A program made the translations under genes and the position numbers. Shown piece by piece: positions 16,183 to 23,834 of a stretch of 40,620 bases of DNA. A model generated the notes under the pieces. That model did not search any database, was not told the origin of the DNA, and saw only the letters and a program-made list of their open reading frames with translations. Within the stretch, counting starts at the first letter, position 1. Each line of letters begins with the position of its first letter. Source of the stretch: Alphaproteobacteria bacterium (GTDB lineage Bacteria; Pseudomonadota; Alphaproteobacteria; Paracaedibacterales; CAITNM01); assembly GCA_947478955.1 (NCBI GenBank), contig CANJXJ010000011.1, forward strand, positions 1 through 40,620, written 5' to 3'.

Positions 16183-16773
16183 TTGAAGCTTAAAGTTGGT
16201 GACACGCTTATTTTAGCAACCCATAATTCAGGAAAATTGAAAGAAATACAGGCGCTTCTTTCTCCCTATAGATTAAATATCGACAGTTCTGGAAATTTAG
16301 GCATTGAAGAACCTGAAGAAACAGAAAACACTTTTGCAGGCAATGCCTTGTTAAAAGCTGAATACACAGCAACCAGAACTGGGCATGTTTCCTTAGCCGA
16401 TGATTCAGGACTTGCGGTCCACTCTCTTGATGGGCTTCCGGGCGTTTATTCAGCCCTTTGGGGCGGGCCTGATCGTGATTTTTCCATGGCTTGCGATAAG
16501 GTTAATCGCTTACTAGGAGGTAAACCCCGCGATGCTACATTTGTCTGCGTGCTAGCAGTTGTGTGGCCGGATGGTACCTCTAAAATTTTCAAAGGACAAA
16601 GCAATGGGCAATTGGTATGGCCAACTCGGGGAGAAAGTGGATTTGGATATGATTCGATGTTTGTACCGAAAGGAGATACACGCACCTATGCCCAAATGAC
16701 ACCAATTGAGAAAACTCAAACATCACACCGAACACGAGCCTTTCAACTTTTTAAGAAATCATTATTGAGATAA
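16183..16773 (+). CDS. rdgB: XTP/dITP pyrophosphatase (RdgB/HAM1)
   Basis: This 196-residue Ham1-family enzyme has the nucleotide-binding start ATHNSGK (12-18), the metal site EETENTFAGNALLKA (about 45-59), the catalytic ADDSGL with D73 and D74, and the C-terminal GFGYDSMFVP and SHRTRA base-binding elements. It hydrolyses non-canonical purine triphosphates (ITP, dITP, XTP) to monophosphates and pyrophosphate, keeping inosine and xanthine out of nucleic acids. Length is normal. The start is TTG with a very strong ribosome site. The first of two paralogous genes follows after 4 bases, probably by read-through rather than functional linkage. Confidence 0.95.
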   Translation: MKLKVGDTLILATHNSGKLKEIQALLSPYRLNIDSSGNLGIEEPEETENTFAGNALLKAEYTATRTGHVSLADDSGLAVHSLDGLPGVYSALWGGPDRDFSMACDKVNRLLGGKPRDATFVCVLAVVWPDGTSKIFKGQSNGQLVWPTRGESGFGYDSMFVPKGDTRTYAQMTPIEKTQTSHRTRAFQLFKKSLLR

Positions 16774-16777
16774 AACT

Positions 16778-17692
16778 ATGAAAAAATTATTCATTCTTTT
16801 TGCTATTTGTTACGGCTGCCTACAGCTCAGTTACACCCTTTTTGATATATCAACGCGTTCCATCGACAACATGGCAAATCCTGACCTTGACGCAAAACAC
16901 AAGCTGTTTAGCAAAGGAGTGTATTTAGTTTCCTATGCCGATGGTGACGAGGTCTTCTTTCAAAATCAAAATGCCTTGGCTCAATCAGCCCTAAACCGGG
17001 GTATTGATTTTATCCTAAATTATCGCCGTTCCCATATTGATGAAGAGTTTTACAAAAAACACCAGGCAATTTTAGATGAAAAATATGGCGCAGGGTATTG
17101 GCTGTGGAAACCTTATGTCATTTTGAAAACCTTGGAAAGCACCCCAGAAGGAAGCATCATTGTTTACATAGATTCAGGCGCTATTTTAACCGGGTCCTTA
17201 ATGCCCATTTTACAGCATCTAGAACATTATGATGGTGTTTTTTATCGGTATACCCGTGAAGTTTACGGCACTTTAAAAGCCAATGCAGATGCCCAGGTTG
17301 CTGAAGAACTAGGCGTTTCAACCCATCCTGAATTTGATAAAACCAGATCACTTTGGGCTGGATTTATGGTGCTTAGGAATTGCCAAGTGACCCGCGATTT
17401 TGTCAAAACGTGGCTTGAATTATGTACCAAGCCAAACCTTGTAAAAGGCTATGGAAAAAGTCGGCATCAACATGATCAAACCTTGTTGAGTATAACTTTA
17501 TTAAAAAATCCCAATCACATGAAATCATTGAACGAAGATGATTTCCGTTTCACTTTAAAATGGCACCATCGTCATAAATCAATGCAGCAATATAGTCTGT
17601 CTATTTACCAACATCCCAGCCTGATCTTTTTCTCTGACCCATGGGCTTTTGCCCCATTAAAGTGGCTTCGATATGTATTATTAAGGGGCTAA
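16778..17692 (+). CDS. Putative glycosyltransferase-like protein, copy 1 of a tandem pair
   Basis: The 304 residues have an N-terminal hydrophobic segment (KKLFILFAICYGCLQLSYTL) that is either a signal peptide or an anchor. The core then has GAGYWLWKPYVILKTL (104-119), a strand with a possible DxD-like site (IVYIDSGA, 128-135), SLWAGFMVLR (191-200) and RHQHDQTLLS (229-238). GYWxWKP plus a HDQxLLS-type motif is typical of poorly characterised GT-A-like glycosyltransferases from surface-polysaccharide loci. That assignment is by motif memory, and donor and acceptor are unknown. The next gene is a close duplicate beginning 2 bases after the stop. Codon use resembles the neighbours. Confidence 0.7.
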   Translation: MKKLFILFAICYGCLQLSYTLFDISTRSIDNMANPDLDAKHKLFSKGVYLVSYADGDEVFFQNQNALAQSALNRGIDFILNYRRSHIDEEFYKKHQAILDEKYGAGYWLWKPYVILKTLESTPEGSIIVYIDSGAILTGSLMPILQHLEHYDGVFYRYTREVYGTLKANADAQVAEELGVSTHPEFDKTRSLWAGFMVLRNCQVTRDFVKTWLELCTKPNLVKGYGKSRHQHDQTLLSITLLKNPNHMKSLNEDDFRFTLKWHHRHKSMQQYSLSIYQHPSLIFFSDPWAFAPLKWLRYVLLRG

Positions 17693-17694
17693 CC

Positions 17695-18612
17695 ATGAAA
17701 AAGTTATTCATTTTTTTTGCTATTTGCTATGGCTGCCTACAGCTAAGTTACACCCTTTTTGATATATCAACGCGTTCCATCGACAACATTACAAATCCTG
17801 ACCTTGATGCAAAGCAAAAGCTGTTTAGTAAAGGAGTGTATTTAGTTTCCTATGCCGATGGGAATGAGGTCTTCTTTCAAAATCAAAATGCGTTGGCTCA
17901 ATCAGCCATAAACCGGGGAATTGATTTTATTTTGAACTATCGTAGATCGCATATTGATGAAGAATTTTACAAAAAACACCAGGCAATTTTAGATGAAAAA
18001 TATGGCGCAGGGTATTGGGTATGGAAACCTTATGTGATTTTAAAAACCATGGAAAATGCCCCAGAAGGAAGCATCATTGTTTACATGGATTCAGGTGCTA
18101 TTTTAACCGGGTCCTTAATGCCCATTTTAAAGCACCTAGAACATTATGATGGAGTTTTTTATCGGTATGACCTCGAAATATATGGAACATTAAAAAAGAA
18201 TACAGATAGTCAAATTGCTGAAGAACTAGCCGTTTCAAATCATCCTGAATTTGATACAATTAGCTCGCTTTGGGCTGGATTTATGGTGCTTAGGAATTGC
18301 CAAGTGACTCGTGATTTTGTCAAAACGTGGCTTGAATTATGCACCAAGCCAAACTTTGTAAAAGGCTATGGAAAAAGTCGACATCAACACGATCAAACTT
18401 TGTTGAGTCTAACTCTATTAAAAAACCCCAATCGCATGGTCGCATTATCTGAAGATAAATTTCAACCTATGGTCAAGTGGCAGCACCGCCACCCACAAGA
18501 AGCATCTTTTAGCTTAATGCCTTATCAACAATCGTCAATGTCATATATTGAACATAAGGCTTGGCGGTTTCCCCCATTAAAATGGCTGCGGTATGTGTTA
18601 TTTAGAGGATAG
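17695..18612 (+). CDS. Putative glycosyltransferase-like protein, copy 2 of a tandem pair
   Basis: The 305 residues are near-identical to the preceding protein through the hydrophobic N-terminus, GAGYWVWKP, IVYMDSGA, SLWAGFMVLR and RHQHDQTLLS. They diverge mostly after about residue 250 and share the ending KWLRYVLxRG. Conservation of the motif residues in both suggests both are functional. The frame extends 54 bases upstream into the end of copy 1, but ATG 17695 is preferred because the N-terminus then matches copy 1 exactly. The role is probably transfer of a sugar to an envelope glycan, by motif inference only. Not certain to be an enzyme. Confidence 0.7.
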   Translation: MKKLFIFFAICYGCLQLSYTLFDISTRSIDNITNPDLDAKQKLFSKGVYLVSYADGNEVFFQNQNALAQSAINRGIDFILNYRRSHIDEEFYKKHQAILDEKYGAGYWVWKPYVILKTMENAPEGSIIVYMDSGAILTGSLMPILKHLEHYDGVFYRYDLEIYGTLKKNTDSQIAEELAVSNHPEFDTISSLWAGFMVLRNCQVTRDFVKTWLELCTKPNFVKGYGKSRHQHDQTLLSLTLLKNPNRMVALSEDKFQPMVKWQHRHPQEASFSLMPYQQSSMSYIEHKAWRFPPLKWLRYVLFRG

Positions 18613-18768
18613 CATAGTAAGCACGGCCATTCAGTATAGTTAGCCCATAAGAAACTCTTCATTGGGTTGCCATACAGACGCTCACAATAACGAACATATG
18701 CCCCCTCATTTTTCATAAAAATAAAAAAGAAAATTAACTAATTTGATAAGAAATGCGTGTCAATTCTT

Positions 18769-18774
18769 TATAAT
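18769..18774 (+). promoter_or_regulatory. Candidate -10 box upstream of ffh
   Basis: A perfect TATAAT lies 62 bases before the ffh start. The best -35 (TTGATA, 18743-18748) is 20 bases away, longer than ideal, so only the -10 is offered. Confidence 0.35.
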
Positions 18775-18836
18775 GCAGAAATCCCTAGTAATTCCCTTTA
18801 AAAATCCTTATTTTATACCCATAGGAATGGAGTGTT

Positions 18837-20189
18837 ATGTACAAGTCATTATCGGATCGTTTAACAGGAATTTTTGATCGCTTAAAAGGACGTGGTACCC
18901 TTTCAGAGGAAGATGTAAACACCGCGCTAAGAGAAATTCGTATTGCGTTGCTTGAAGCTGATGTCGCCCTACCCGTTGTTAAAGAGTTCATAGAACAAGC
19001 TAAAGAAAAAGCCATTGGCCAAGAGTTAGTCAAAAGCATTAACCCAGCACAAATGGTTATCAAAATTGTTAATGATCAGTTGATTCATGCCTTAGGTAAT
19101 GAACCTGAAGCGATTAATTTGAACGCCCCCTCCCCTATGGTAATGCTAATGGTGGGGTTGCAAGGGTCAGGAAAAACAACAACCAGCGCCAAATTAGCCA
19201 AGTTGTTGAGTACGAGGTTTCGTAAAAACGTTTTACTAGCATCGCTCGATGTATATCGCCCAGCAGCCCAGCTTCAGCTAGAAACCTTAGCCAAACAAAC
19301 GGACATCCCAAGTTTACCAATTATAGATGGTGAAAAGCCATTGGCAATTACCAAACGTGCGATAGAAACTGCAAAAGTACAAAATATTGATGTGATCATT
19401 CTTGATACAGCAGGTCGATTGCATATTGATGATGAGTTGATGAATGAACTCAAAAGCATAAAAACCTTATCAAATCCTATTGAAACATTTTTGGTGGCTG
19501 ATAGTTTAACCGGCCAGGATGCGGTAAATATTGCAAAAAGTTTCCATGATGCAATTGGCGTAACATCTATTGTCCTTACTCGTGCCGATGGTGACGGCAG
19601 GGGCGGTGCAGCACTTTCCATGCGACATGTGACTGGATGTCCCATTAAGTTCTTAGGAATGGGCGAGCGCGTTGATCAATTAGAAATATTTGATCCCCAT
19701 CGGGTAGCTAGTAGAATTCTTGATATGGGAGATATTGTAGCCCTGGTTGAACGTGCCGCAGCACTTTCTGAAACCCAAGATCAAGAAAAGCTTGCAAAAA
19801 AGTTAGAAAAAGGGCATTTTGATCTGAATGATATGGCCAAGCAATTGGAAGGTATGCAAAAAATGGGCGGCCTTTCTAGTATGCTTGGTTTTTTGCCTGG
19901 AATTGGCAAAATAAAAGATAAACTAGATGGGGCTGGTCTTGATGACAACCTAGTACGTCGTCAACTTGGTATTATTAGATCAATGACCAAACAAGAACGT
20001 AGAGCCCCTAATATCCTAAATGGTTCGCGTCGCAAGCGTATAGCATTGGGATCTGGGGTACAAGTGATGGAAGTTAATCGCTTACTCAAACAGTTTGAAC
20101 AAATGCAAACAATGTTCAAACGCATGGGCAAGATGGGACAAAAAGGTTTCATGCGTCAAGGTTTAGGCGCAATGATGCGTGGAATGTAA
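18837..20189 (+). CDS. ffh: Signal recognition particle protein Ffh
   Basis: This 450-residue SRP GTPase has an N-terminal helical domain (about 1-90) and a G domain with P-loop [15 protein letters not shown] (about 106-120), DVYRPAA, DTAGR and [10 protein letters not shown]. The Met-rich M domain (about 300-450) contains [10 protein letters not shown] and ends in [12 protein letters not shown]. Ffh binds 4.5S RNA and hydrophobic signal sequences and delivers ribosomes to FtsY. Length is normal. It is the first gene of the ffh-rpsP-rimM series, with rpsP 23 bases downstream. The ATG has GGAATGGAG before it. No 4.5S RNA gene was found in the window. Confidence 0.97.
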   Translation: MYKSLSDRLTGIFDRLKGRGTLSEEDVNTALREIRIALLEADVALPVVKEFIEQAKEKAIGQELVKSINPAQMVIKIVNDQLIHALGNEPEAINLNAPSPMVMLMVGLQGSGKTTTSAKLAKLLSTRFRKNVLLASLDVYRPAAQLQLETLAKQTDIPSLPIIDGEKPLAITKRAIETAKVQNIDVIILDTAGRLHIDDELMNELKSIKTLSNPIETFLVADSLTGQDAVNIAKSFHDAIGVTSIVLTRADGDGRGGAALSMRHVTGCPIKFLGMGERVDQLEIFDPHRVASRILDMGDIVALVERAAALSETQDQEKLAKKLEKGHFDLNDMAKQLEGMQKMGGLSSMLGFLPGIGKIKDKLDGAGLDDNLVRRQLGIIRSMTKQERRAPNILNGSRRKRIALGSGVQVMEVNRLLKQFEQMQTMFKRMGKMGQKGFMRQGLGAMMRGM

Positions 20190-20212
20190 AGAGTATTTTA
20201 AGGAGTAACATA

Positions 20213-20758
20213 ATGGCATTAAAAATTCGCTTAGCACGTGGTGGAGCAAAAAAGCGTCCTTTCTATCGTATTGTGGTAGCTGAAGCAACAGCTCCTCGTG
20301 ATGGACGTTTTGTAGAACGTATTGGTTCATACAATCCGTTTTTGGAACATGGAAATAGTAACCGCTTAGTAGTAGACACCGAACGTGCAAAATATTGGCT
20401 TTCTGTTGGTGCACAACCAACTGACCGAGTGGTTGGCTTTTTAGCAAGCCTTGACCTTGTTGCAAAACCAGAGCGTAGCGTAACCCCACTAAAGTCACAG
20501 CCAAAGAAAAAAGCACAAGAACGCTTAAAGGCCGCAGGCGCTGCTGCTGAAGCTGAAAAAGCTGCTGCTGAGGCCGCAAAAGCTGCTGCAGAAGCAGAAA
20601 AAATTGCCGCTGCTGAGGCTGCAAAAGCTGCTGCTGCAATGCCAAAGGTTGAAGAAGCACCTGCTGCAGAGCCAGTCGTGGAAGAAGTTGCAGAAGCACC
20701 AGCTGAAGCTGCCACAGAACAAGCTGAAACTACAACTGAAGAAACTTCAGCTGTTTAA
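20213..20758 (+). CDS. rpsP: 30S ribosomal protein S16 with long Ala/Glu-rich tail
   Basis: Residues 1-80 are the S16 core ([47 protein letters not shown]). The remaining 100 residues are a low-complexity tail of Ala, Glu and Lys blocks ([18 protein letters not shown]), then an acidic Pro/Val/Thr section. Total length 181 compares with about 80-90 in Escherichia coli; extended tails are known in Alphaproteobacteria but this one is long. The protein helps 30S assembly. AAGGAG lies 8 bases before the ATG. The tail DNA is full of GCTGCTGA-like repeats, which could change length by slippage. Confidence 0.96.
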   Translation: MALKIRLARGGAKKRPFYRIVVAEATAPRDGRFVERIGSYNPFLEHGNSNRLVVDTERAKYWLSVGAQPTDRVVGFLASLDLVAKPERSVTPLKSQPKKKAQERLKAAGAAAEAEKAAAEAAKAAAEAEKIAAAEAAKAAAAMPKVEEAPAAEPVVEEVAEAPAEAATEQAETTTEETSAV

Positions 20759-20768
20759 GTGAAGTTTT

Positions 20769-20845
20769 TTGTCATTCCTATAAGCTCTTTACGTCGTCCC
20801 GAACTTGTTTCGGGATCTAGATGCTGAAATAAATTCGGCATGACA
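20769..20845. repeat. Palindromic intergenic repeat (double hairpin)
   Basis: Two hairpins lie in series. TCCCGAA-CTTGT-TTCGGGA spans 20797-20815, and ATGCTGAA paired with TTCGGCAT spans 20821-20841, the whole bounded by GTCATT and ATGAC. It resembles the short dispersed palindromic elements of many Alphaproteobacteria. It separates rpsP from rimM and provides a false upstream ATG for rimM. Confidence 0.6.
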
Positions 20846-20872
20846 GCGAGTCAAGGGAATGACACTAGCAGT

Positions 20873-21355
20873 ATGGATCCATTAATATTACTGGGGCAAA
20901 TTGTTGCCGCGCATGGCATTAAGGGCCAAGTTAAAATCAAAATTTTGACCTATAATCCAAGCCATCTTACCGACTATGGCCAGCTTGTTAATGAGAAACA
21001 AGAACCAGTTATAATCACGAGCCTTGCTGTAAAATCACCTTCCCTCGCTATTGCCTCAATTAAAGGCATTACCACCCGCAACCAAGCAGAACTGTTAAAG
21101 AACTCTCAATTATTCATATACGAAAATCAGCTCCCCCCCTTATCGGATGAGGAGATTTATCGCAAAAAACTAATAGGCCTACCCCTGATTGCTGATGGTA
21201 AAACCATAGGGCACGTGGTTGATGTATGTAATTTTGGTGCGGGAGATTTTTGCGAAGTGCGCACAGATAAGGGCAAAATCGGAGCGGTGCACTTATCTAG
21301 CTGCACTGTTTATGATGACAAACTTGAATGCTCGCAAGATCACTTTTTGATTTGA
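20873..21355 (+). CDS. rimM: Ribosome maturation factor RimM
   Basis: From ATG 20873 the protein is 160 residues. The N-terminal barrel begins ILLGQIVAAHGIKGQVKIK and includes RNQAELLKNSQLFI; the PRC-barrel half has EEIYRKKLIGLPLIADGKTIGHVVDVCNFGAGDF. RimM binds S19 and assists 16S processing. The frame can be extended to ATG 20840, but that codon lies in a palindromic repeat and adds residues unlike the family start (MDPLILLGQIV), so 20873 is preferred. Its ribosome site is poor. trmD and rplS, which usually follow, are absent: a convergent SemiSWEET-like gene ends 6 bases away. Confidence 0.93.
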   Translation: MDPLILLGQIVAAHGIKGQVKIKILTYNPSHLTDYGQLVNEKQEPVIITSLAVKSPSLAIASIKGITTRNQAELLKNSQLFIYENQLPPLSDEEIYRKKLIGLPLIADGKTIGHVVDVCNFGAGDFCEVRTDKGKIGAVHLSSCTVYDDKLECSQDHFLI

Positions 21356-21361
21356 TGAGCA

Positions 21362-21619
21362 TTATTGATACATTAAAATCGCAACGATTGTTAAAAGAGC
21401 CCCGATAGTGGCCACGGTATTTGCTAAAATGAGAGGTCTGTCACGTAGCATTACACCATAAATAAGCCAACTCGCCACTGAAACAAACCCGCAGATAAAC
21501 CCAAACAAAGAAACATCATGTGCGCTTTTATTTTGAATGATTGCATAGAACTGTGAATAAAAAACAAATTGCCCAAAAATTCCAATAAAAATCATGTATC
21601 TCGCATACCATTTATTCAC
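21362..21619 (-). CDS. SemiSWEET/MtN3-type small sugar transporter
   Basis: The 85 residues form three membrane helices in the MtN3/PQ-loop pattern: GIFGQFVFYSQFYAIIQNKS, a short loop AHDVSLFGF, WLIYGVMLRDRPLILAN, and a last helix rich in Ile/Val. This is the half-transporter form that dimerises to move sugars such as sucrose or glucose down their gradient. The start is GTG, with AAAGGA 9 bases before it. The segment encoding its first 15 or so residues is repeated, degenerate, twice about 300 bases upstream, so the locus once held more copies. Substrate is not deducible. Confidence 0.85.
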   Translation of the reverse strand: MNKWYARYMIFIGIFGQFVFYSQFYAIIQNKSAHDVSLFGFICGFVSVASWLIYGVMLRDRPLILANTVATIGALLTIVAILMYQ

Positions 21620-21816
21620 TGCTTTTTATCCTTTGAAAAAAAATATTATTACTAACCTGTTACGTTATGGGGACTAAAGACTAAAAATAGCAAAGGAAAA
21701 TAATTATAATTTACACGTAGGAACTAAAATTAACTTTATTCGTCATGGCAAGAACATATTAAGAAAAATAGGATTTGCTAATGTAGAACCACACATTAAA
21801 AAATAAAAAATTGTAT

Positions 21817-21975
21817 TTATAAATAAAAATAAATAAGATCATTGTATAAAACTGTAAAAACCAAGTGCATCAAGGTTCCAATAAAAATCATGCACCTTCT
21901 ATACCACTTATTTAGACTAAGCATTTGTCCAAATGTTTCAATAAAAATCACACATCTTCTATACCATTTATTCAT
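21817..21975 (-). pseudogene. 52-codon ORF of two fused SemiSWEET N-terminal fragments
   Basis: This intact small frame encodes NKWYRRCVIFIETFGQ, then LNKWYRRCMIFIGT, then an unrelated hydrophobic end (TVLYNDLIYFYL). Both pieces copy the N-terminus of the SemiSWEET-like protein downstream (NKWYARYMIFIGIFGQ). The DNA copies lie at about 21868-21910 and 21926-21975. A strong Shine-Dalgarno AAGGGAGGG (21984-21992) sits 8 bases before its ATG, better than that of the intact gene. It is most simply a relic of tandem amplification followed by deletion. A one-helix peptide is possible. The rest of 21620-22190 is AT-rich with no gene that I can support. Confidence 0.6.
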
Positions 21976-21983
21976 AGTGAATA

Positions 21984-21992
21984 CCCTCCCTT
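21984..21992 (-). promoter_or_regulatory. Strong ribosome-binding site before the SemiSWEET relic
   Basis: AAGGGAGGG on the minus strand, 8 bases from ATG 21975. It is a near-perfect anti-16S match kept in front of what looks like a broken gene. Confidence 0.6.
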
Positions 21993-22192
21993 AAAAAGAG
22001 AAGAAAAAGATAATACCTAATCTTGCACATTTTATAGTCCTAAAAAAGATAAATATCAACATAAATTATTGATAAAACCCCACGTAATGGAACTATAAAT
22101 CTCTTCATGGGAGCTGCACGCTGAAAAAATTATGAAAGCACAACCAGGCAAGCATGCCGAATACTATCTACCAAATTGCCTCATGTTTGTAA

Positions 22193-22224
22193 TAAAAAAA
22201 GCCCTTCGACATGGCGAAAGACTT
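22193..22224 (-). terminator. Rho-independent terminator of the aquaporin gene
   Basis: On the minus strand AAGTCTTTCG, loop CCATGT and CGAAGGGCTT form a 10-base stem with two G-U pairs, followed directly by a run of seven T. It begins 24 bases past the aquaporin stop. Confidence 0.8.
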
Positions 22225-22247
22225 ACTTTAACACAGTGTTGTAGCCT

Positions 22248-22922
22248 CTATTTTTCTTCCAATGCCTGGAATATAACAACTGCTAATACAACTGCAATAA
22301 GTTGGGCTACGGCAAACAACCACAACTGCTGCACAGCCCATCCACCATGCAATAACGCCACACCAATACTGCGCGCCATGTTAACAGAGGTATTGGTTAC
22401 CGGAATGCTTACCAAATGAACGGCAGCAAGGGTGATCCCCAGAAAAATTCCAGCCATTTCGCTTGGGAATTTTTTACGCGTTGTTGAAAGAATGGCTAAA
22501 AGCAACACCAAAGTCATAACCACTTCTGTAATTAGGCAACTACCTTGAGAATATTTTTCAGGTGAATGTTCACCAAAACCATTACAAGCAAAGCCAGCAG
22601 TATGCACATTAAAATGAGTATGTCCTTGAGCGATGTGTAAAAGGATGTAAGCACCAATAATGCCTCCAACAACTTGAGCAACAATATAAGGCGCCACTTC
22701 CCTGGCTGGGAATTTTTTGGAAAAAGCTAGGGATAAGGTAACTGCTGGATTAAGATGGCAACCCGAAATCGGCCCCAGCCAATAGACAAGCAATAACAAG
22801 GCAAAACCAAATGCTAGGGCAACGCCTGCAAAGCCAATGTGTGCACCAGCCAAGACAGCGCTTCCGCAACCAATAAGTACCAACAAGCACGTTCCTAAAA
22901 TCTCGGCAAGATATTTATTCAT
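22248..22922 (-). CDS. aqpZ: Aquaporin Z-type water channel with a variant second NPA motif
   Basis: This 224-residue MIP-family channel has six membrane helices and two half-helix loops. The first pore motif is HLNPAVT (N58-P59-A60). The second, normally NPA, reads SVNMARS (N181-M182-A183), with the selectivity-filter Arg184 kept. TLAAVHLVSIPVTNTSVN is typical of AqpZ, and His in helix 5 suits a water-selective filter. Single-residue NPA variants exist in other aquaporins, so it may still conduct. AAGGGGAAG precedes the ATG, and a terminator follows the stop. It stands alone between a coiled-coil gene and the SemiSWEET relics. Confidence 0.92.
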   Translation of the reverse strand: MNKYLAEILGTCLLVLIGCGSAVLAGAHIGFAGVALAFGFALLLLVYWLGPISGCHLNPAVTLSLAFSKKFPAREVAPYIVAQVVGGIIGAYILLHIAQGHTHFNVHTAGFACNGFGEHSPEKYSQGSCLITEVVMTLVLLLAILSTTRKKFPSEMAGIFLGITLAAVHLVSIPVTNTSVNMARSIGVALLHGGWAVQQLWLFAVAQLIAVVLAVVIFQALEEK

Positions 22923-22989
22923 AACTTCTTCCCCTTAATTTCCTAAACTAAGTGTTTAAGCGTAATACTACAATAAGTGTAAATTTTAT

Positions 22990-23451
22990 TTAAATTTTTG
23001 TCAAATTGGAGAGGTATCCTTGATTTGCCATTTCGTCTAACTCTTGGGTTTCTTTGCGCCGGTATTCCTTATCAACACGCATTTGCTCATGCTCCCTAAC
23101 TTTTTCAAATTGCTTTTGTTCAACATACGCTACAAATAACTGTTCTTTAATTTCATCTAAAGTGTTTCCAAGCTCTATATTTTCTTGAATGTATCGTTTA
23201 TTTTGAGAGAGTGTATGAGCTACAAAAGCTTCAAGGGTACTGGCACCGGTGATGTTAACTGATGAAATTAACCGTTCGGTATTAATATAACGAATGTTTT
23301 TTTCAATTCTATAAAGACGAGCTTCAATTTGATCATTGACTAATGCCTTTTGTTGGCGTAATTCCTCAATATGATGCTTTTTCAACTTTAGTAATTTATT
23401 TAACGATTCTAAAAGTCGGTTCAACACACACCTAAAATCTTGCCAGTTCAT
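22990..23451 (-). CDS. FliJ/YscO-like coiled-coil protein
   Basis: The 153 residues are almost entirely helical and charged, with heptads throughout (LNRLLESLNKLLKLKKHHIE). The ending FEKVREHEQMRVDKEYRRKE followed by TQELDEMAN resembles the C-terminal signature of FliJ and other type III export stalk proteins (KxxEKLxERxxxEYxxxxxxxExxxLDE). Size (about 150) also fits. FliJ links the export ATPase FliI to the gate FlhA. No other flagellar or injectisome gene is in the window, so the call is tentative. ATG 23451 is preferred over an adjoining TTG at 23454. It diverges from dgkA over a 29-base gap. Confidence 0.55.
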   Translation of the reverse strand: MNWQDFRCVLNRLLESLNKLLKLKKHHIEELRQQKALVNDQIEARLYRIEKNIRYINTERLISSVNITGASTLEAFVAHTLSQNKRYIQENIELGNTLDEIKEQLFVAYVEQKQFEKVREHEQMRVDKEYRRKETQELDEMANQGYLSNLTKI

Positions 23452-23480
23452 CAAAACTTTAGCAAAGTAAGCGTAAATAA

Positions 23481-23834
23481 ATGGTAAGCGATATGATAAA
23501 AAAAATATTAAATAGCATAAAATATTCCTACAATGGCTTTAGCGCCACATTTGCATGTGATTTTTCTTTTCGATTAGAGATAATTGCCCTACCCTTTTTG
23601 GTTGTATTATTAGTATTTTTGCCTGGAACAATTTTTAGAAAAATATTGATGTTTGCTGCGTACTTAATAGTTCCTTGTTTGGAGTTATTAAACAGTGCCA
23701 TTGAAAAACTTGCAGACAGAGTCACCACTGAACATGATGTCATGATCGGATTTGCCAAAGATGCGGCTTCTGCTGCCGTAATGCTGAGTTTGATATTAGT
23801 AGCGATTATTTGGATTGGGTGCCTGTGGTACTAA
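23481..23834 (+). CDS. dgkA: Diacylglycerol kinase DgkA
   Basis: This 117-residue integral membrane kinase has three TM helices. The catalytic signature is ELLNSAIEKLADRVTTEHD (about 68-86), including the general-base glutamate of NSAIE, and GFAKDAASAAVM follows. It forms a trimer that phosphorylates diacylglycerol to phosphatidic acid using ATP. Length is family-normal (about 120). The stop and the next start share a base (TAATG), coupling it to the phosphoethanolamine transferase, whose reaction releases diacylglycerol. ATG 23481 or the in-frame ATG 23493 could be the start; neither has a strong ribosome site. Confidence 0.95.
   Translation: MVSDMIKKILNSIKYSYNGFSATFACDFSFRLEIIALPFLVVLLVFLPGTIFRKILMFAAYLIVPCLELLNSAIEKLADRVTTEHDVMIGFAKDAASAAVMLSLILVAIIWIGCLWY

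Noticed and set aside
20163-20715. Antisense ORFs opposite rpsP
   Set aside because: They arise from the GC-rich Ala/Glu codons of the S16 tail and have Leu/Gln or Ser/Ala low-complexity text only.
21362-21619. trmD or rplS after rimM
   Set aside because: The next gene is convergent and encodes a small MtN3-type membrane protein; no trmD motifs are present.
22132-22419. 95-codon plus-strand ORF
   Set aside because: It overlaps the aquaporin gene and its terminator in antisense, has no ribosome site and no protein-like pattern.
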